A DNA stretch of 64,000 bases from contig REBL01000116.1 in the NCBI GenBank assembly GCA_007692755.1, forward strand, positions 1-64,000. Direction: 5' to 3'. A program made the position numbers and the translations under genes. The notes beneath the pieces are model-generated. The model did no database searches and was not told the origin of the DNA. It saw only the letters and a program-made list of their open reading frames with translations. Shown piece after piece: positions 8,202 through 17,357 of the stretch (the first letter of the stretch is position 1; every line of letters starts with the position of its first letter). Origin of the DNA: Nodularia sp. (in: cyanobacteria). Lineage in GTDB: Bacteria; Cyanobacteriota; Cyanobacteriia; Cyanobacteriales; Nostocaceae.

Positions 8202-11200
8202 TTATTGATGATTTTCGATCCAAGTGTCAATATCTGTATAGGCTGCTTTGAGTTGTGCTTGTTCCTCTGGTGTGGCTTGCCAATAGCCGCGATAATTAGC
8301 CTCAGATAATTTCTTAATGACTTCCGCCTCAGCATAAGGATTATTTGCCCGTAAGCGATCGCGCATCTCAGGATTAAATACAAATTTCTGTGCTACTTTA
8401 CTCCAAGTAGCAGTACCGACACTTTGGGTAGTGGCATCTAAACCCAAGAGATACTCTACTCGATCTGCGATCGCCTGTCCTCCTTGATGGTCATGTTTGA
8501 GCATTCCGTCAATCCATTTGGGATTTAGCAACCGACTAACAACGCCTTGGCGTACTGCCTCAGCAATGGTTTTTACCTGGATACGTTCTTTGGTAGTATC
8601 AGCAATAACTACATCAGGACGATGACCACTGACTACAGTTGTGGCTTGTGCCATCCCCCCAAAATATTCATAGTAATGATCTAAGTCGGTAACTTCAAAT
8701 TCATGGGAGTCTCGCACCTGGGTAATAAATTTGTTGTGACTCAAAGCTGCTTTGAATATTTCCGGTGCTGCTAACCCATTGATATTGTTTCCGTAAACAT
8801 ACTGTGTGCGCTTGATATACATATCACCTAAATCCGCCTCACTTTCCCAAGCAGCAGTTTCAATTAAGGTACTCAGGCGATTTCCATATTCCCCAGGAGG
8901 AGGGCCAAAAATTCGGGAAGCGGCTAAATGTTGATCATGGATTTTTTCAGCCAAAGCTTGAGTGTGACGACGGACGGCGTTCATTTCTAACGGTTCATCC
9001 AACTGGGCTACAGTCTGAAAAGCCAAATCAATTAAATTCACCAAATTAGGAAACAAATCACGGAAGAAGCCACAAATATTCACAGTGACATCAACACGGG
9101 GACGACCGAGTTCACTTAAAGGAATGACTACGGGTTTCATGAAGTAGCCTTGACCCCGTTCCACCTTCACACCGATATAACGCAACACCTGTCCGACGGT
9201 TTCCCCCAGAGTTTTACAGGTTTCAAATCCCCAAAGTATCACCCCTACAGCATCAGGATAAGCATGATGTTGTTGATAATAACGCTGAATTGTTTCGTCT
9301 GCGATCGCAGCGCCTCTTTCATAAGCGCTATCTGTGGGTAACTTGGTGGGGTCAAACTGAAAGGTATTGCGTCCTGTAGGGTAAGTTGTCGGAGTTCGCA
9401 CAGGATCACCACCACAAGCAGGTTCAATGTAACCGCCATTTAAGGCGTGTAACAGTCCTTTGGTTTCGTCGGTACTGCTGACTAAATTGGCTATATTTTG
9501 TAAATAAGTCAGGGCTGGTGTTAACTTTTCATTAGGTGTAGTTGTTCCCTGTAACATGGCTTGAATGATTTCTCGACTTTGATCAGATAATTCTTGCCAA
9601 TGAGAATCAGCCGTATCTAATAATCGGTCATAATCAAGATTGTATTTTTGAGCTAATAATCTGGGTAAAGCTGGAGTTTCACTACGGTCATAACGAGCAA
9701 TTAAATTTAAATAATCAACTAATTCTTCACTCTGTAACTTTTGTCCAAAGGTGTGTAACCCCATAGGAATTACCACCCGCTTCAGTTCAAATAAATCAAC
9801 GTGCAGCTTTTCTAACGCTGCTTCATAGGGTGTCAAGTCAAATTCTGCTGGTACTTCTTCCTGAAGTTGACTCCGCAATTCATCTGCTAAATCTAAAGGG
9901 ACATCATGTTGCTCACACACAGCGATAATTTGCCGTAAAATACTCAGAACACGCGGTAAGCTATGGCGTTGTTGTTCTTCGTATTCATCTAATAAATCTT
10001 CTAATTGGTCAAAATGTTCGTACAAACCCGCCGGGACAAAAGTTGGAGAAGCATAACTGACTAATTGGGCGTAACTGCGCCGTTTAGCCATTGTGCCTTC
10101 AGAAACATTGACGACATGGTAAACATAAGTATGAGGTAAATCTCCCAACAGTGCATCTGTGGTACATTTTCCAGATAACCCCACCTGTTTGGCAGGTAAA
10201 AATTCAAATGTGCCGTGAGTGCCAATATGTACCACTGCATCAGCATTCCAACCGTCGGCTTCTTCTAACCAACGATAAAAAGCATTATATTGATGATGGG
10301 CTGGTAAACTTTCATCATGATGTACCTTAGCCGGGTCTTCGTGTACCCCCCGTGAAGGTTGGACAGCTACAACTACATTGCCAAATTCTATACCTGCAAT
10401 TAGGATATCTTCGCCATCCACCATTAAATCTCCTGGCGGCATTCCAAAGAGTTTCTCTGTTTGATTTCGCAGATTTTCAGGTAACTTATTGTACCAGTTC
10501 AAATAAGTTTTTAACGGAATACGTAAAGCGTTTTGGGCTGTCAGCTGATGTCCAGTAAATTCGCCATTATGCACCAGTCCTCGATGGAGAAACATATCCT
10601 TGAGAGTTCCGCTATCGGGTGGGGTGACTTTGTAACCTGCGTTTGCTAATTCCCCAAGAATATTTTCTACAGAAGCGAAAACATCCAGAAAAGATGCAGT
10701 CCCTAAAGTACCTTCGCTGGGTGGATAGTTAAAGATAACAATGGCAATGCGTTTTTGTGAATTGGGTTTATGACGTAAGGCGATACGGTGGAGAATGCGG
10801 TTAGCAAATCTCGTTCCTCTACCTGGAACTGGCGAATGAGTTTGACCAATCTTGGTATTTTCGCTGTCCAGTCCATAAAGATATACGGGATCAATAGCAC
10901 CATCCATTTCGGGAAAGGCTACTGTCGATAAAGTTTCTACAGGGGGAAGTCCTTGGGGACTGTTTTGCCAAGCCGTAATTTCCCGATTATTGGAAGTAGA
11001 GGCGACATGGTAAGGGACATCAAGTTGTTTTAAAAGATTAATGGTTTTACTGGCATTTCCACCCAAAGGGCCACCATCTAAACGAAACCATAATAAGGAA
11101 GCGATCGCATCACAAATCGGCTTATGATCATGAAAAAAGTGATGTGCGATCGCCTCGGTAGTTTTAATCCCATCAGCAAAGAATGGCAAAACATTGGATT

Positions 11201-11951
11201 TTTTCGCCAGTTCAGTCAAAAATTCCTCCCCTCCAGCTAAATTTGCACTCATACTTGTCCCACCATAAAACAGCACTGCTACCGTGGGTAGGTCTGGGTT
11301 GAGGGGATGGGCAGTAATATAATCTGTATAGGATGGATAACGCTGACCTGTAGCAATATCTATAAACCCTGCATCTGGGTAAATAATTGGTTCTTTTGCC
11401 GTTACTTCCACACCAGCGTACTCACAGGCTACAAAGCGCAATAAATTTGCCAGATTTTCTCCGCCAGCATTTGTCCAATAACTGACGCATTTAGCTAAAT
11501 TTTGAGAATGATATATTTTTTGCGGTGACATCTGAGTTGGTGTAGATGTCAAAGAATCTCCAAATTGTTTGATGCGACGATAATCTGTACCTGGCAAATT
11601 AGTATAGGTGAACTCCTTCATCCGTGTCAGCGCCATCACACTCGGCCCACCACCAAACACAGGAATAAAGGCAATATCTTGTTCCTGTGTAGCCACAAAC
11701 GCCTGTTGTAAGCAAGCTAAAACTTTATCTGGTGTACCCCGCAAATCGAACATGACTGCTTTAGCAGCACCCATAATTTTTAGAACTTGAGCAGGCGTAA
11801 TAGTACCATCTTGAATATCGTGTGTAGGTAAAATATCTAACTCAAAAATCTTGCCGTTTGTAGCTTGTACTTGTTGCTCCGCCAGAAACACATCACCCAA
11901 AGGAGAAGCAGAGGAAATCAATACTAGGCGAGGTATAGCACAACTAGGCAT
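8202..11951 (-). CDS. cobN: Cobaltochelatase CobN-type large subunit
   Basis: This large protein (1249 aa from the ATG at 11951) belongs to the CobN/ChlH family, which inserts Co2+ (CobN) or Mg2+ (ChlH) into tetrapyrroles with an AAA+ partner. Family signatures include GGPLGGNASKTINLLKQLDV, a GTHGTFEFLPAKQVGLSG block, WGFETCKTLGETVGQVLRYI and PPPGEYGNRLS. Length and motifs fit CobN better than ChlH (about 1330 aa). A further in-frame TTG lies 36 bases upstream, but the ATG has AGGA at a reasonable distance. No CobS/CobT or ChlI/ChlD gene is in the window, so the ATPase partner is elsewhere. Next to a BtuB-like receptor and an ECF importer it suggests corrinoid or cobalt metabolism. Confidence 0.85.
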   Translation of the reverse strand: MPSCAIPRLVLISSASPLGDVFLAEQQVQATNGKIFELDILPTHDIQDGTITPAQVLKIMGAAKAVMFDLRGTPDKVLACLQQAFVATQEQDIAFIPVFGGGPSVMALTRMKEFTYTNLPGTDYRRIKQFGDSLTSTPTQMSPQKIYHSQNLAKCVSYWTNAGGENLANLLRFVACEYAGVEVTAKEPIIYPDAGFIDIATGQRYPSYTDYITAHPLNPDLPTVAVLFYGGTSMSANLAGGEEFLTELAKKSNVLPFFADGIKTTEAIAHHFFHDHKPICDAIASLLWFRLDGGPLGGNASKTINLLKQLDVPYHVASTSNNREITAWQNSPQGLPPVETLSTVAFPEMDGAIDPVYLYGLDSENTKIGQTHSPVPGRGTRFANRILHRIALRHKPNSQKRIAIVIFNYPPSEGTLGTASFLDVFASVENILGELANAGYKVTPPDSGTLKDMFLHRGLVHNGEFTGHQLTAQNALRIPLKTYLNWYNKLPENLRNQTEKLFGMPPGDLMVDGEDILIAGIEFGNVVVAVQPSRGVHEDPAKVHHDESLPAHHQYNAFYRWLEEADGWNADAVVHIGTHGTFEFLPAKQVGLSGKCTTDALLGDLPHTYVYHVVNVSEGTMAKRRSYAQLVSYASPTFVPAGLYEHFDQLEDLLDEYEEQQRHSLPRVLSILRQIIAVCEQHDVPLDLADELRSQLQEEVPAEFDLTPYEAALEKLHVDLFELKRVVIPMGLHTFGQKLQSEELVDYLNLIARYDRSETPALPRLLAQKYNLDYDRLLDTADSHWQELSDQSREIIQAMLQGTTTPNEKLTPALTYLQNIANLVSSTDETKGLLHALNGGYIEPACGGDPVRTPTTYPTGRNTFQFDPTKLPTDSAYERGAAIADETIQRYYQQHHAYPDAVGVILWGFETCKTLGETVGQVLRYIGVKVERGQGYFMKPVVIPLSELGRPRVDVTVNICGFFRDLFPNLVNLIDLAFQTVAQLDEPLEMNAVRRHTQALAEKIHDQHLAASRIFGPPPGEYGNRLSTLIETAAWESEADLGDMYIKRTQYVYGNNINGLAAPEIFKAALSHNKFITQVRDSHEFEVTDLDHYYEYFGGMAQATTVVSGHRPDVVIADTTKERIQVKTIAEAVRQGVVSRLLNPKWIDGMLKHDHQGGQAIADRVEYLLGLDATTQSVGTATWSKVAQKFVFNPEMRDRLRANNPYAEAEVIKKLSEANYRGYWQATPEEQAQLKAAYTDIDTWIENHQ

Positions 11952-12019
11952 AATCTTGTATTTTTCCTGATTTTTAATAATTAACAATAGTCTCTAGCTG
12001 TAACAATATAATGCGTCAA

Positions 12020-12060
12020 GCAAGAGGACAAGGGGCAGGGGGCGGGGTGCAGGGGGGAGA
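12020..12060. repeat. G-rich short repeat (GGGGCAGGG type)
   Basis: A G-rich stretch of about 40 bases runs AAGAGGACAAGGGGCAGG and on through several further G tracts. It is the reverse-complement counterpart of the C-rich stretch at 58851-58895. Such GGGGCAGG/CCCTGCTC arrays are common short tandem repeats between genes in Nostoc-like genomes. Confidence 0.6.
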
Positions 12061-12079
12061 ACTTCACAAGGGTAGGTTT

Positions 12080-12364
12080 TTAATCTTCGTGAATCAATTG
12101 CAGCAAAGCCTCAGTGGAAATCTTGCCACTCATATCAGTACCCTCCAGCAAGCTATCAGCTAAATCGCGCTTGTGGTGATGCAATGCCACAATCTTGTCT
12201 TCAATAGTATCCTTTGCCACTAAGCGATAGATAGTTACTGGACGTTGCTGCCCAATACGGTGGGCGCGGTCGGAAGCTTGGTCTTCTACTGCTGGATTCC
12301 ACCAAGGGTCTTTATGGATGACATAATCGGCGGCAGTCAGATTCAACCCAGTACCACCCGCCTT
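12080..12364 (-). pseudogene. Truncated SNF2-family helicase, C-terminal remnant
   Basis: The reading KAGGTGLNLTAADYVIH... with DPWWNPAVEDQASDRAHRIG is helicase motif V/VI of SNF2/Rad54-like ATPases and their usual C-terminal tail (IEDKIVALHHHKRDLADSLL). Everything before motif V is missing: both RecA-like cores, Walker A and B, and the Zn-binding SWIM domain usual in cyanobacterial homologues. Homology begins at codon 12362-12364, two codons after the stop of the caspase-STAND-WD40 gene and in the same frame. The usable start would be a TTG at 12346, so a functional product is unlikely. It marks a deletion, insertion or recombination joint. Confidence 0.85.
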
Positions 12365-12370
12365 GCATGA

Positions 12371-15300
12371 CTACCAGTTACAGAGCGTACGATAGTTCCC
12401 CTGAACATAGAGGCTATTCTGGAGATAGTCGCGTAGGCGATCGCACGCTCGTTGTTGGAGTTGTGTAAAAGATTCTAGTTGCCATAGTTTAATACTCCCG
12501 TCTTCTCCTGCGGTAGCTAGTAAGGAGTCATTCTGGCTCAAACTAATACTGGTTAAGGATGATTGCTCGGTTCTCCATGCAGCTAAAGGCAATTGGGTTT
12601 GTATTTCGGTATCCCACAACTGCACATTACCGTTATCAGAACTACTAATAATCCTCTTACCATCACGACTAAATGCTACTGACATCACTTGTGGGCCATA
12701 AAGCTGAAACAAACGTTCAATTTGCTGCTCCTGATTGTGCAAGTTCCACACCCGAACAGTACCATCACTGCCGCCACTGACAACTTTTTGATCATCTGGA
12801 CTAAATACTGCACTATTGACAGAGCCTAAATGTCCGTCAAACGGTGGTTTGATTAGCTTGCCCTCTAAGTTCCAAATATGGATAATACCACTTTCGCCAG
12901 CACTGACAATTAACTCTCCATTCCCACTAAAACTGACACTGTTAATCCCATTTTGCTGTCCGTTCCCAACTAAAGGCGGTTTTTGGCAGTTGGGTGACTG
13001 AGAATCTCCCGATAGCTGATTCTGCACATTCCAGAGGCAGATAGTCCCGTCATCCCCTGCACTGACTAATTTTTGATTATTTGGGCTAAAATTGATACTT
13101 TTAACAAGGCCTTGATATCCTTTTAATTCTGCCAACTTTTGACCTTGTATATTCCAAATGTAAATGCTGCCATTTGTTCTACCACTTGCCCACAATTGAC
13201 CATCAGAGCTAACACTAATACTGCTAAATCGCCCTAAAGCTATTTTCGAGCCAAGTAAATTTTGACCCTTCAAATCCCAACGATAAATACCATCATCACC
13301 AACACTGACAATAAAGCTAGCATCCTGGTTGAAACTGATGCTTTTAATGGATTTTTGTTGCTGTTGAGATGTGGCAAATTCTTGACCTAGCAAATTCCAC
13401 AGCCTCACAGAAAGATCATCACTAGCACTAGCAATTTTTCGTCCATCTGGACTAAAACTAATGTTTCTCACAGGGCCTTGATGTCCGACAAATCTTTCTA
13501 ATTCCTGAGATTGTGCCTGAGTTTTTTTCTTAGCTTTTTCCTGGGGTTGTTCCTGAGTTTGGGTATGCCAAACACGAACAGTCCCATCACCTCCAGCCGT
13601 AGCTATTTGCTCACCATTTGGACTAAAAGCTAAGTCCCAAACTTTGATTTGATCGTGGTTCCATTGTTGCACAACTTTACCTTGTAAGTCCCACAAAAGA
13701 ACAGTTTTATCGCCTCCAGCACTGGCTATGAATTGACCATCTGGACTAAAAATAGCGCTATGCACTGGACTTTTATGCCCTTGAAATTTTTTTGACCACT
13801 GATCCTGCAAATTCCATAAAATAACTAAACCATCAAATCCAGCACTGACTAATAATTGACCATCAGGGCTAAATTTAATACTATCTACTGCATTTTGATG
13901 TCCTTTCAATTCTGCCAATCTTTGGCCTTGTACATTCCAGAGGCGAACGAAACCATCATCTCCAGCCGTAACTATTTGCTGACTATCTGGGCTAAAATCG
14001 ACACTTATAATTTGGCCTCGATGTGCCTTAAATTCTGTCAACAACTGACCTTGTAAGTCCCACACACTGACTACACCGTTATCTTGAGCAACAGCTAATT
14101 GCTCACCATCCGGGCTAAAACTGACGCTGAGAATAGAACCTTCATCTCTAGGTAATTCTGTGAGATGCTGATTTTGTAAGTTCCACAACCGAACAACACC
14201 ATCATCGCCACTTGTAGCTAATAATTCACCTTTTGGGTGAAAACTGACGCTTTTAATAGGGCGATTGGATGCTTCGAGACGGTTACTTTCTCTAACTGTA
14301 TAAATAGCTTGTTGCAAAGTTCCTCGTACTTGTTCTTTTAGTTGAGAATGGGGAGGAAATATGACTAAAATTGGTTGTTGAAAAAGATTACTTGCCCGTA
14401 ATCCCTGAATCATCCCGTCTAAAGTTTGATTTTGGCGTAGACTAATTTCAGCAGTTTGTCTCAATTCACCAATTTGACCGATAAGCGCACTTCTTTGACC
14501 AATCAAAGTTGCAGTAGTCAACCCGCTTAGTCCTAGTATGACAGCGATCGCAATCCGCCATCTCCAACTGATGTTGCGACGTTTTTGTAAAACGCTTTCC
14601 TGGACAAACTCAACTTCTACCTGGTTTAACCAATTGTCATGGGAATTGAGTTCTTGATCCAATATGTCGAGATAAGGATTTGCATCCCACAAATACTGTA
14701 CTGGTTTGTCTGTTGCATTCTGCTGCTGATTCTGCGATCGCACCCACAGTCGAGTTATCTGAGTAGGAATTTTGGTTAATGAGTTTTCGATGGTGTAAAG
14801 TCTGCGATCAAACCAATCAATTACAGTTTCAGCTGTTGTTTGCCAGCCTAATGGCTGAAAATTGCGCCTGATACTTTGCCATTCTTCGGCATCTGGTGTT
14901 AGTCGCCGTTGTAAAATTATATTTTCCTCGTCTTCTTTTTTCCAGGTGAGTAACTGATCCCACCCCTGCACTAAAGCATCATGGGCTGGTTCTACATAAG
15001 GTTCACCTTGAGAATTAGAACCCTCAACGATTAAGCGAGCTTCAGAAAAGGATTTAATAATTCTTTGCACCCGCTTATTTTCTTCCTCTTGAGCATACAC
15101 AAGTTCGGATTTAGGGACTTGTCTTCGTGCTAACTCCCCACCTTGTAATGAAATCATCCGTAACATTACCCGTCGTACCGTATCTTTGTAAGCGGAGTCT
15201 TCTGCAACTAATTTTTCATATTCCTGGTTAGCACGCTTAGTCAGAGAACCAACAACTCTTCCCAACTGTTCGTAATCTGTTTTACTTAAGGCTCGGTTAT

Positions 15301-16993
15301 TTCTGGTGCGATCGCTCAAATATTTCAGGTACAATTCGCTGAGGGTGAAGGAAAGTAAAGGTAAAGCTCCCGGCATTTGTAAAACTTCGTTAATTAGTTC
15401 GTCTACCAAACTGGGAGGATCAAAATATAAAACTTTTTCTAGTGCAGGTTTCTCAATTACTTCTCGCAATTCATTCTGGCTCATGGGTGGGACAACAAAC
15501 CGAGTCTCATCATGCCAAAAGTCTTGAAGTACAGAGTTTTGAAACTGAGCCTCAAAGTCGAGTCGTAAGGTGATAACTACATGAATTTTGTCGGGATATT
15601 GAGCGATCGCATTCTTAATTAGTTTCAGAAACTGCTCTCGTTCCTGGTCACTTTTACACAGAGTAATTAACTCTTCAAACTGGTCAACTGGTAACAATAG
15701 TCTAGTATGACTGTGATTCTGGCTCCAAAGTTCAATTAAGTTGGCAAAAGCTTGCTCGTCTTTTACCAGTTCATCGACAGTGATATTTCCAATGGGTAAA
15801 CATATCTGCGCTAAAGCTTTTAAGGGACTTTCTTCTGGTCGCATGGGTTCTAAAATCAGAAACTGCTGTTCCTGGTAATAGCGCAGATGTGGTAATAAAC
15901 CTGCTTTCATTAAGCTAGATTTCCCAGTTCCGGAAGCTCCCAGAACTAATGTCAATGGTTGCTGGTTGGCAACAACTTTTTTCTTCAGCTTTTGAATCAG
16001 ATTCTCTCTACCAAAGAACAAATGACTGTGTTTTTCGTCATAAGATTGCAATCCTCGGTAGGGATTATTTACTAAATTGAGTGGCGGTGCATCTTCCAGG
16101 TTATTACGGTTAAATTCCGGCAACAAAAAGACAAATTCCCCTTTATCGTGTTTTTTCAGTGGACACAAACTAGGGGTTTGCCGCTTGTAGTGATTTTCTG
16201 TCAGGACTTCAACTTGATCTCGCAGATACAAATAAAGCTCGGTTGCAGTAATAATACCATCTTGATTTAAATCTGCACCTTTCCCTAAGAAAGCATTAAA
16301 TAAAGCATTGGCAAAAGGAGAATGAGCTTCATTTCCATCTGTAACCATCCCGCGCGATCCCAAAGAATCTAAAGCTTTTTGGTCATCTGCTGCGGAAGTA
16401 ATTACTTGCCAAGCGCGATCGCTGATAAATCTGTCGTAGCGTTCCTTGTATACTTTGACTTTAGGCACAATTTCCCGCTTCAAGCTTGACCAACGAAAGG
16501 CTCCAGCAAAACAGCAATCAAGAATTGCTAACATATGCCGACACGGAAGCGCGTTCAAAGCATCATGTAATTCCTGCATCGGCAAGTAGGTACTGCTATC
16601 TCCTGATATGGCATCTTGAGGAATCAGATAACCTACAGGCCCTGCTTGATTTTCTAGCGCGTCTAAAGCTATACCATGTCCAGCAAAATAGAACAGCAGG
16701 CGATCGCTTTCTGTAACTGTAAATTTTTCGTTGTCAAGGGGTATTTGTCCTTGTTTGAAGTCTGTAATTAATTCTTTTAGCTGGTTAAGACTAGCACATT
16801 GATTCAAAAATAATTGGACTTCATACTTGTTTTGAATTTGATATTGAGGTTGTAGCTTCTCATGTTGTTTTTGAATAATTTCAGCTAACTTGAGAGCATC
16901 TGGAACTGCTGTTATTAACTCTCTAATACCATTTTGATAACTATTAATACCAATAATTACCGCAAAATTACGGTTAAAATTAGGTTTTGACAT
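12371..16993 (-). CDS. Caspase-like / STAND NTPase / WD40-repeat protein, 1540 aa
   Basis: Domains in order: a C14 caspase-like domain (1-290) with the dyad His106 (FYFAGHG) and Cys161 (ILDCCFAG); within it a canonical EF-hand-like loop, DLNQDGIITATE (241-252); an nSTAND-type NTPase with Walker A GASGTGKS (352-359) and Walker B LLLPVDQFEEL (Asp437); one predicted transmembrane helix (about 812-832); and 14 WD40 repeats (about 910-1505, two seven-bladed propellers). A short conserved tail ends CNW. I chose the ATG at 16993; TTG and GTG starts lie a few codons upstream. Inferred role: a membrane-anchored sensor protease in which the propellers detect something, the STAND module switches and the caspase cleaves. 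The target is unknown. Confidence 0.9.
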   Translation of the reverse strand: MSKPNFNRNFAVIIGINSYQNGIRELITAVPDALKLAEIIQKQHEKLQPQYQIQNKYEVQLFLNQCASLNQLKELITDFKQGQIPLDNEKFTVTESDRLLFYFAGHGIALDALENQAGPVGYLIPQDAISGDSSTYLPMQELHDALNALPCRHMLAILDCCFAGAFRWSSLKREIVPKVKVYKERYDRFISDRAWQVITSAADDQKALDSLGSRGMVTDGNEAHSPFANALFNAFLGKGADLNQDGIITATELYLYLRDQVEVLTENHYKRQTPSLCPLKKHDKGEFVFLLPEFNRNNLEDAPPLNLVNNPYRGLQSYDEKHSHLFFGRENLIQKLKKKVVANQQPLTLVLGASGTGKSSLMKAGLLPHLRYYQEQQFLILEPMRPEESPLKALAQICLPIGNITVDELVKDEQAFANLIELWSQNHSHTRLLLPVDQFEELITLCKSDQEREQFLKLIKNAIAQYPDKIHVVITLRLDFEAQFQNSVLQDFWHDETRFVVPPMSQNELREVIEKPALEKVLYFDPPSLVDELINEVLQMPGALPLLSFTLSELYLKYLSDRTRNNRALSKTDYEQLGRVVGSLTKRANQEYEKLVAEDSAYKDTVRRVMLRMISLQGGELARRQVPKSELVYAQEEENKRVQRIIKSFSEARLIVEGSNSQGEPYVEPAHDALVQGWDQLLTWKKEDEENIILQRRLTPDAEEWQSIRRNFQPLGWQTTAETVIDWFDRRLYTIENSLTKIPTQITRLWVRSQNQQQNATDKPVQYLWDANPYLDILDQELNSHDNWLNQVEVEFVQESVLQKRRNISWRWRIAIAVILGLSGLTTATLIGQRSALIGQIGELRQTAEISLRQNQTLDGMIQGLRASNLFQQPILVIFPPHSQLKEQVRGTLQQAIYTVRESNRLEASNRPIKSVSFHPKGELLATSGDDGVVRLWNLQNQHLTELPRDEGSILSVSFSPDGEQLAVAQDNGVVSVWDLQGQLLTEFKAHRGQIISVDFSPDSQQIVTAGDDGFVRLWNVQGQRLAELKGHQNAVDSIKFSPDGQLLVSAGFDGLVILWNLQDQWSKKFQGHKSPVHSAIFSPDGQFIASAGGDKTVLLWDLQGKVVQQWNHDQIKVWDLAFSPNGEQIATAGGDGTVRVWHTQTQEQPQEKAKKKTQAQSQELERFVGHQGPVRNISFSPDGRKIASASDDLSVRLWNLLGQEFATSQQQQKSIKSISFNQDASFIVSVGDDGIYRWDLKGQNLLGSKIALGRFSSISVSSDGQLWASGRTNGSIYIWNIQGQKLAELKGYQGLVKSINFSPNNQKLVSAGDDGTICLWNVQNQLSGDSQSPNCQKPPLVGNGQQNGINSVSFSGNGELIVSAGESGIIHIWNLEGKLIKPPFDGHLGSVNSAVFSPDDQKVVSGGSDGTVRVWNLHNQEQQIERLFQLYGPQVMSVAFSRDGKRIISSSDNGNVQLWDTEIQTQLPLAAWRTEQSSLTSISLSQNDSLLATAGEDGSIKLWQLESFTQLQQRACDRLRDYLQNSLYVQGNYRTLCNW

Positions 16994-17357
16994 TAAAGAC
17001 ACCAATTAAAAGTTATTGATTAAAACTACGACTTACGCAATAATTCTCTGAAAGTCTTATTGCTCCATGTTCTCTTTACCAACCTTAGCGTACCTCTGCG
17101 TTAAAAAGAGAATGATTACTTGGCATTGCTAAATAAAGATATAAACTTGCTTCAGGCGCAAAAAAAAAGTAATTTACGCCTTATGTGAGTTGGAGTCTGG
17201 AAAGTCGTAAATACGTCGGCGTGGTTAAACACCTTGGCTAAACCAAAACCTGAAACCCTTGCTATAGCTTGGGCATTTATAATTCACATAAGGCGTAATT
17301 TTGGTATTTCACATTCCAATTCAGCAATGTCGATTGCTTTTGCCTTATGAGTATTTA
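16994..17357. other. Intergenic region with an inverted-repeat element
   Basis: 364 bases lie between two caspase genes on the same strand. They contain a GACTTACGCA end-like motif (about 17030), a CTCTGCGTT repeat fragment (about 17092) and the 17174-17298 inverted-repeat element. No coding frame is convincing. A promoter for the caspase-STAND-WD40 gene may lie here but none is clear. Confidence 0.5.
17174..17298. repeat. 125-bp element with perfect 15-bp terminal inverted repeats
   Basis: TTACGCCTTATGTGA (17174-17188) is exactly reverse-complemented at 17284-17298. The interior includes an ACACCTTGGCTAAACC...CCTGAAACCCTTG block that resembles sequence at 37559-37583 inside the broken MACPF-like gene. 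It has no coding capacity. It may be a small non-autonomous mobile element or a large hairpin in the intergenic transcript. Confidence 0.65.

Noticed and set aside
8202-11951. Magnesium chelatase ChlH
   Set aside because: The protein is about 80 residues shorter than ChlH and its context (BtuB-like receptor, ECF) favours CobN.
11952-12079. Cobalamin riboswitch upstream of cobN or the TonB receptor
   Set aside because: I looked for a B12 box (GCCACTG) and the usual conserved stems in 11952-12079 and 7515-7709 and found neither.
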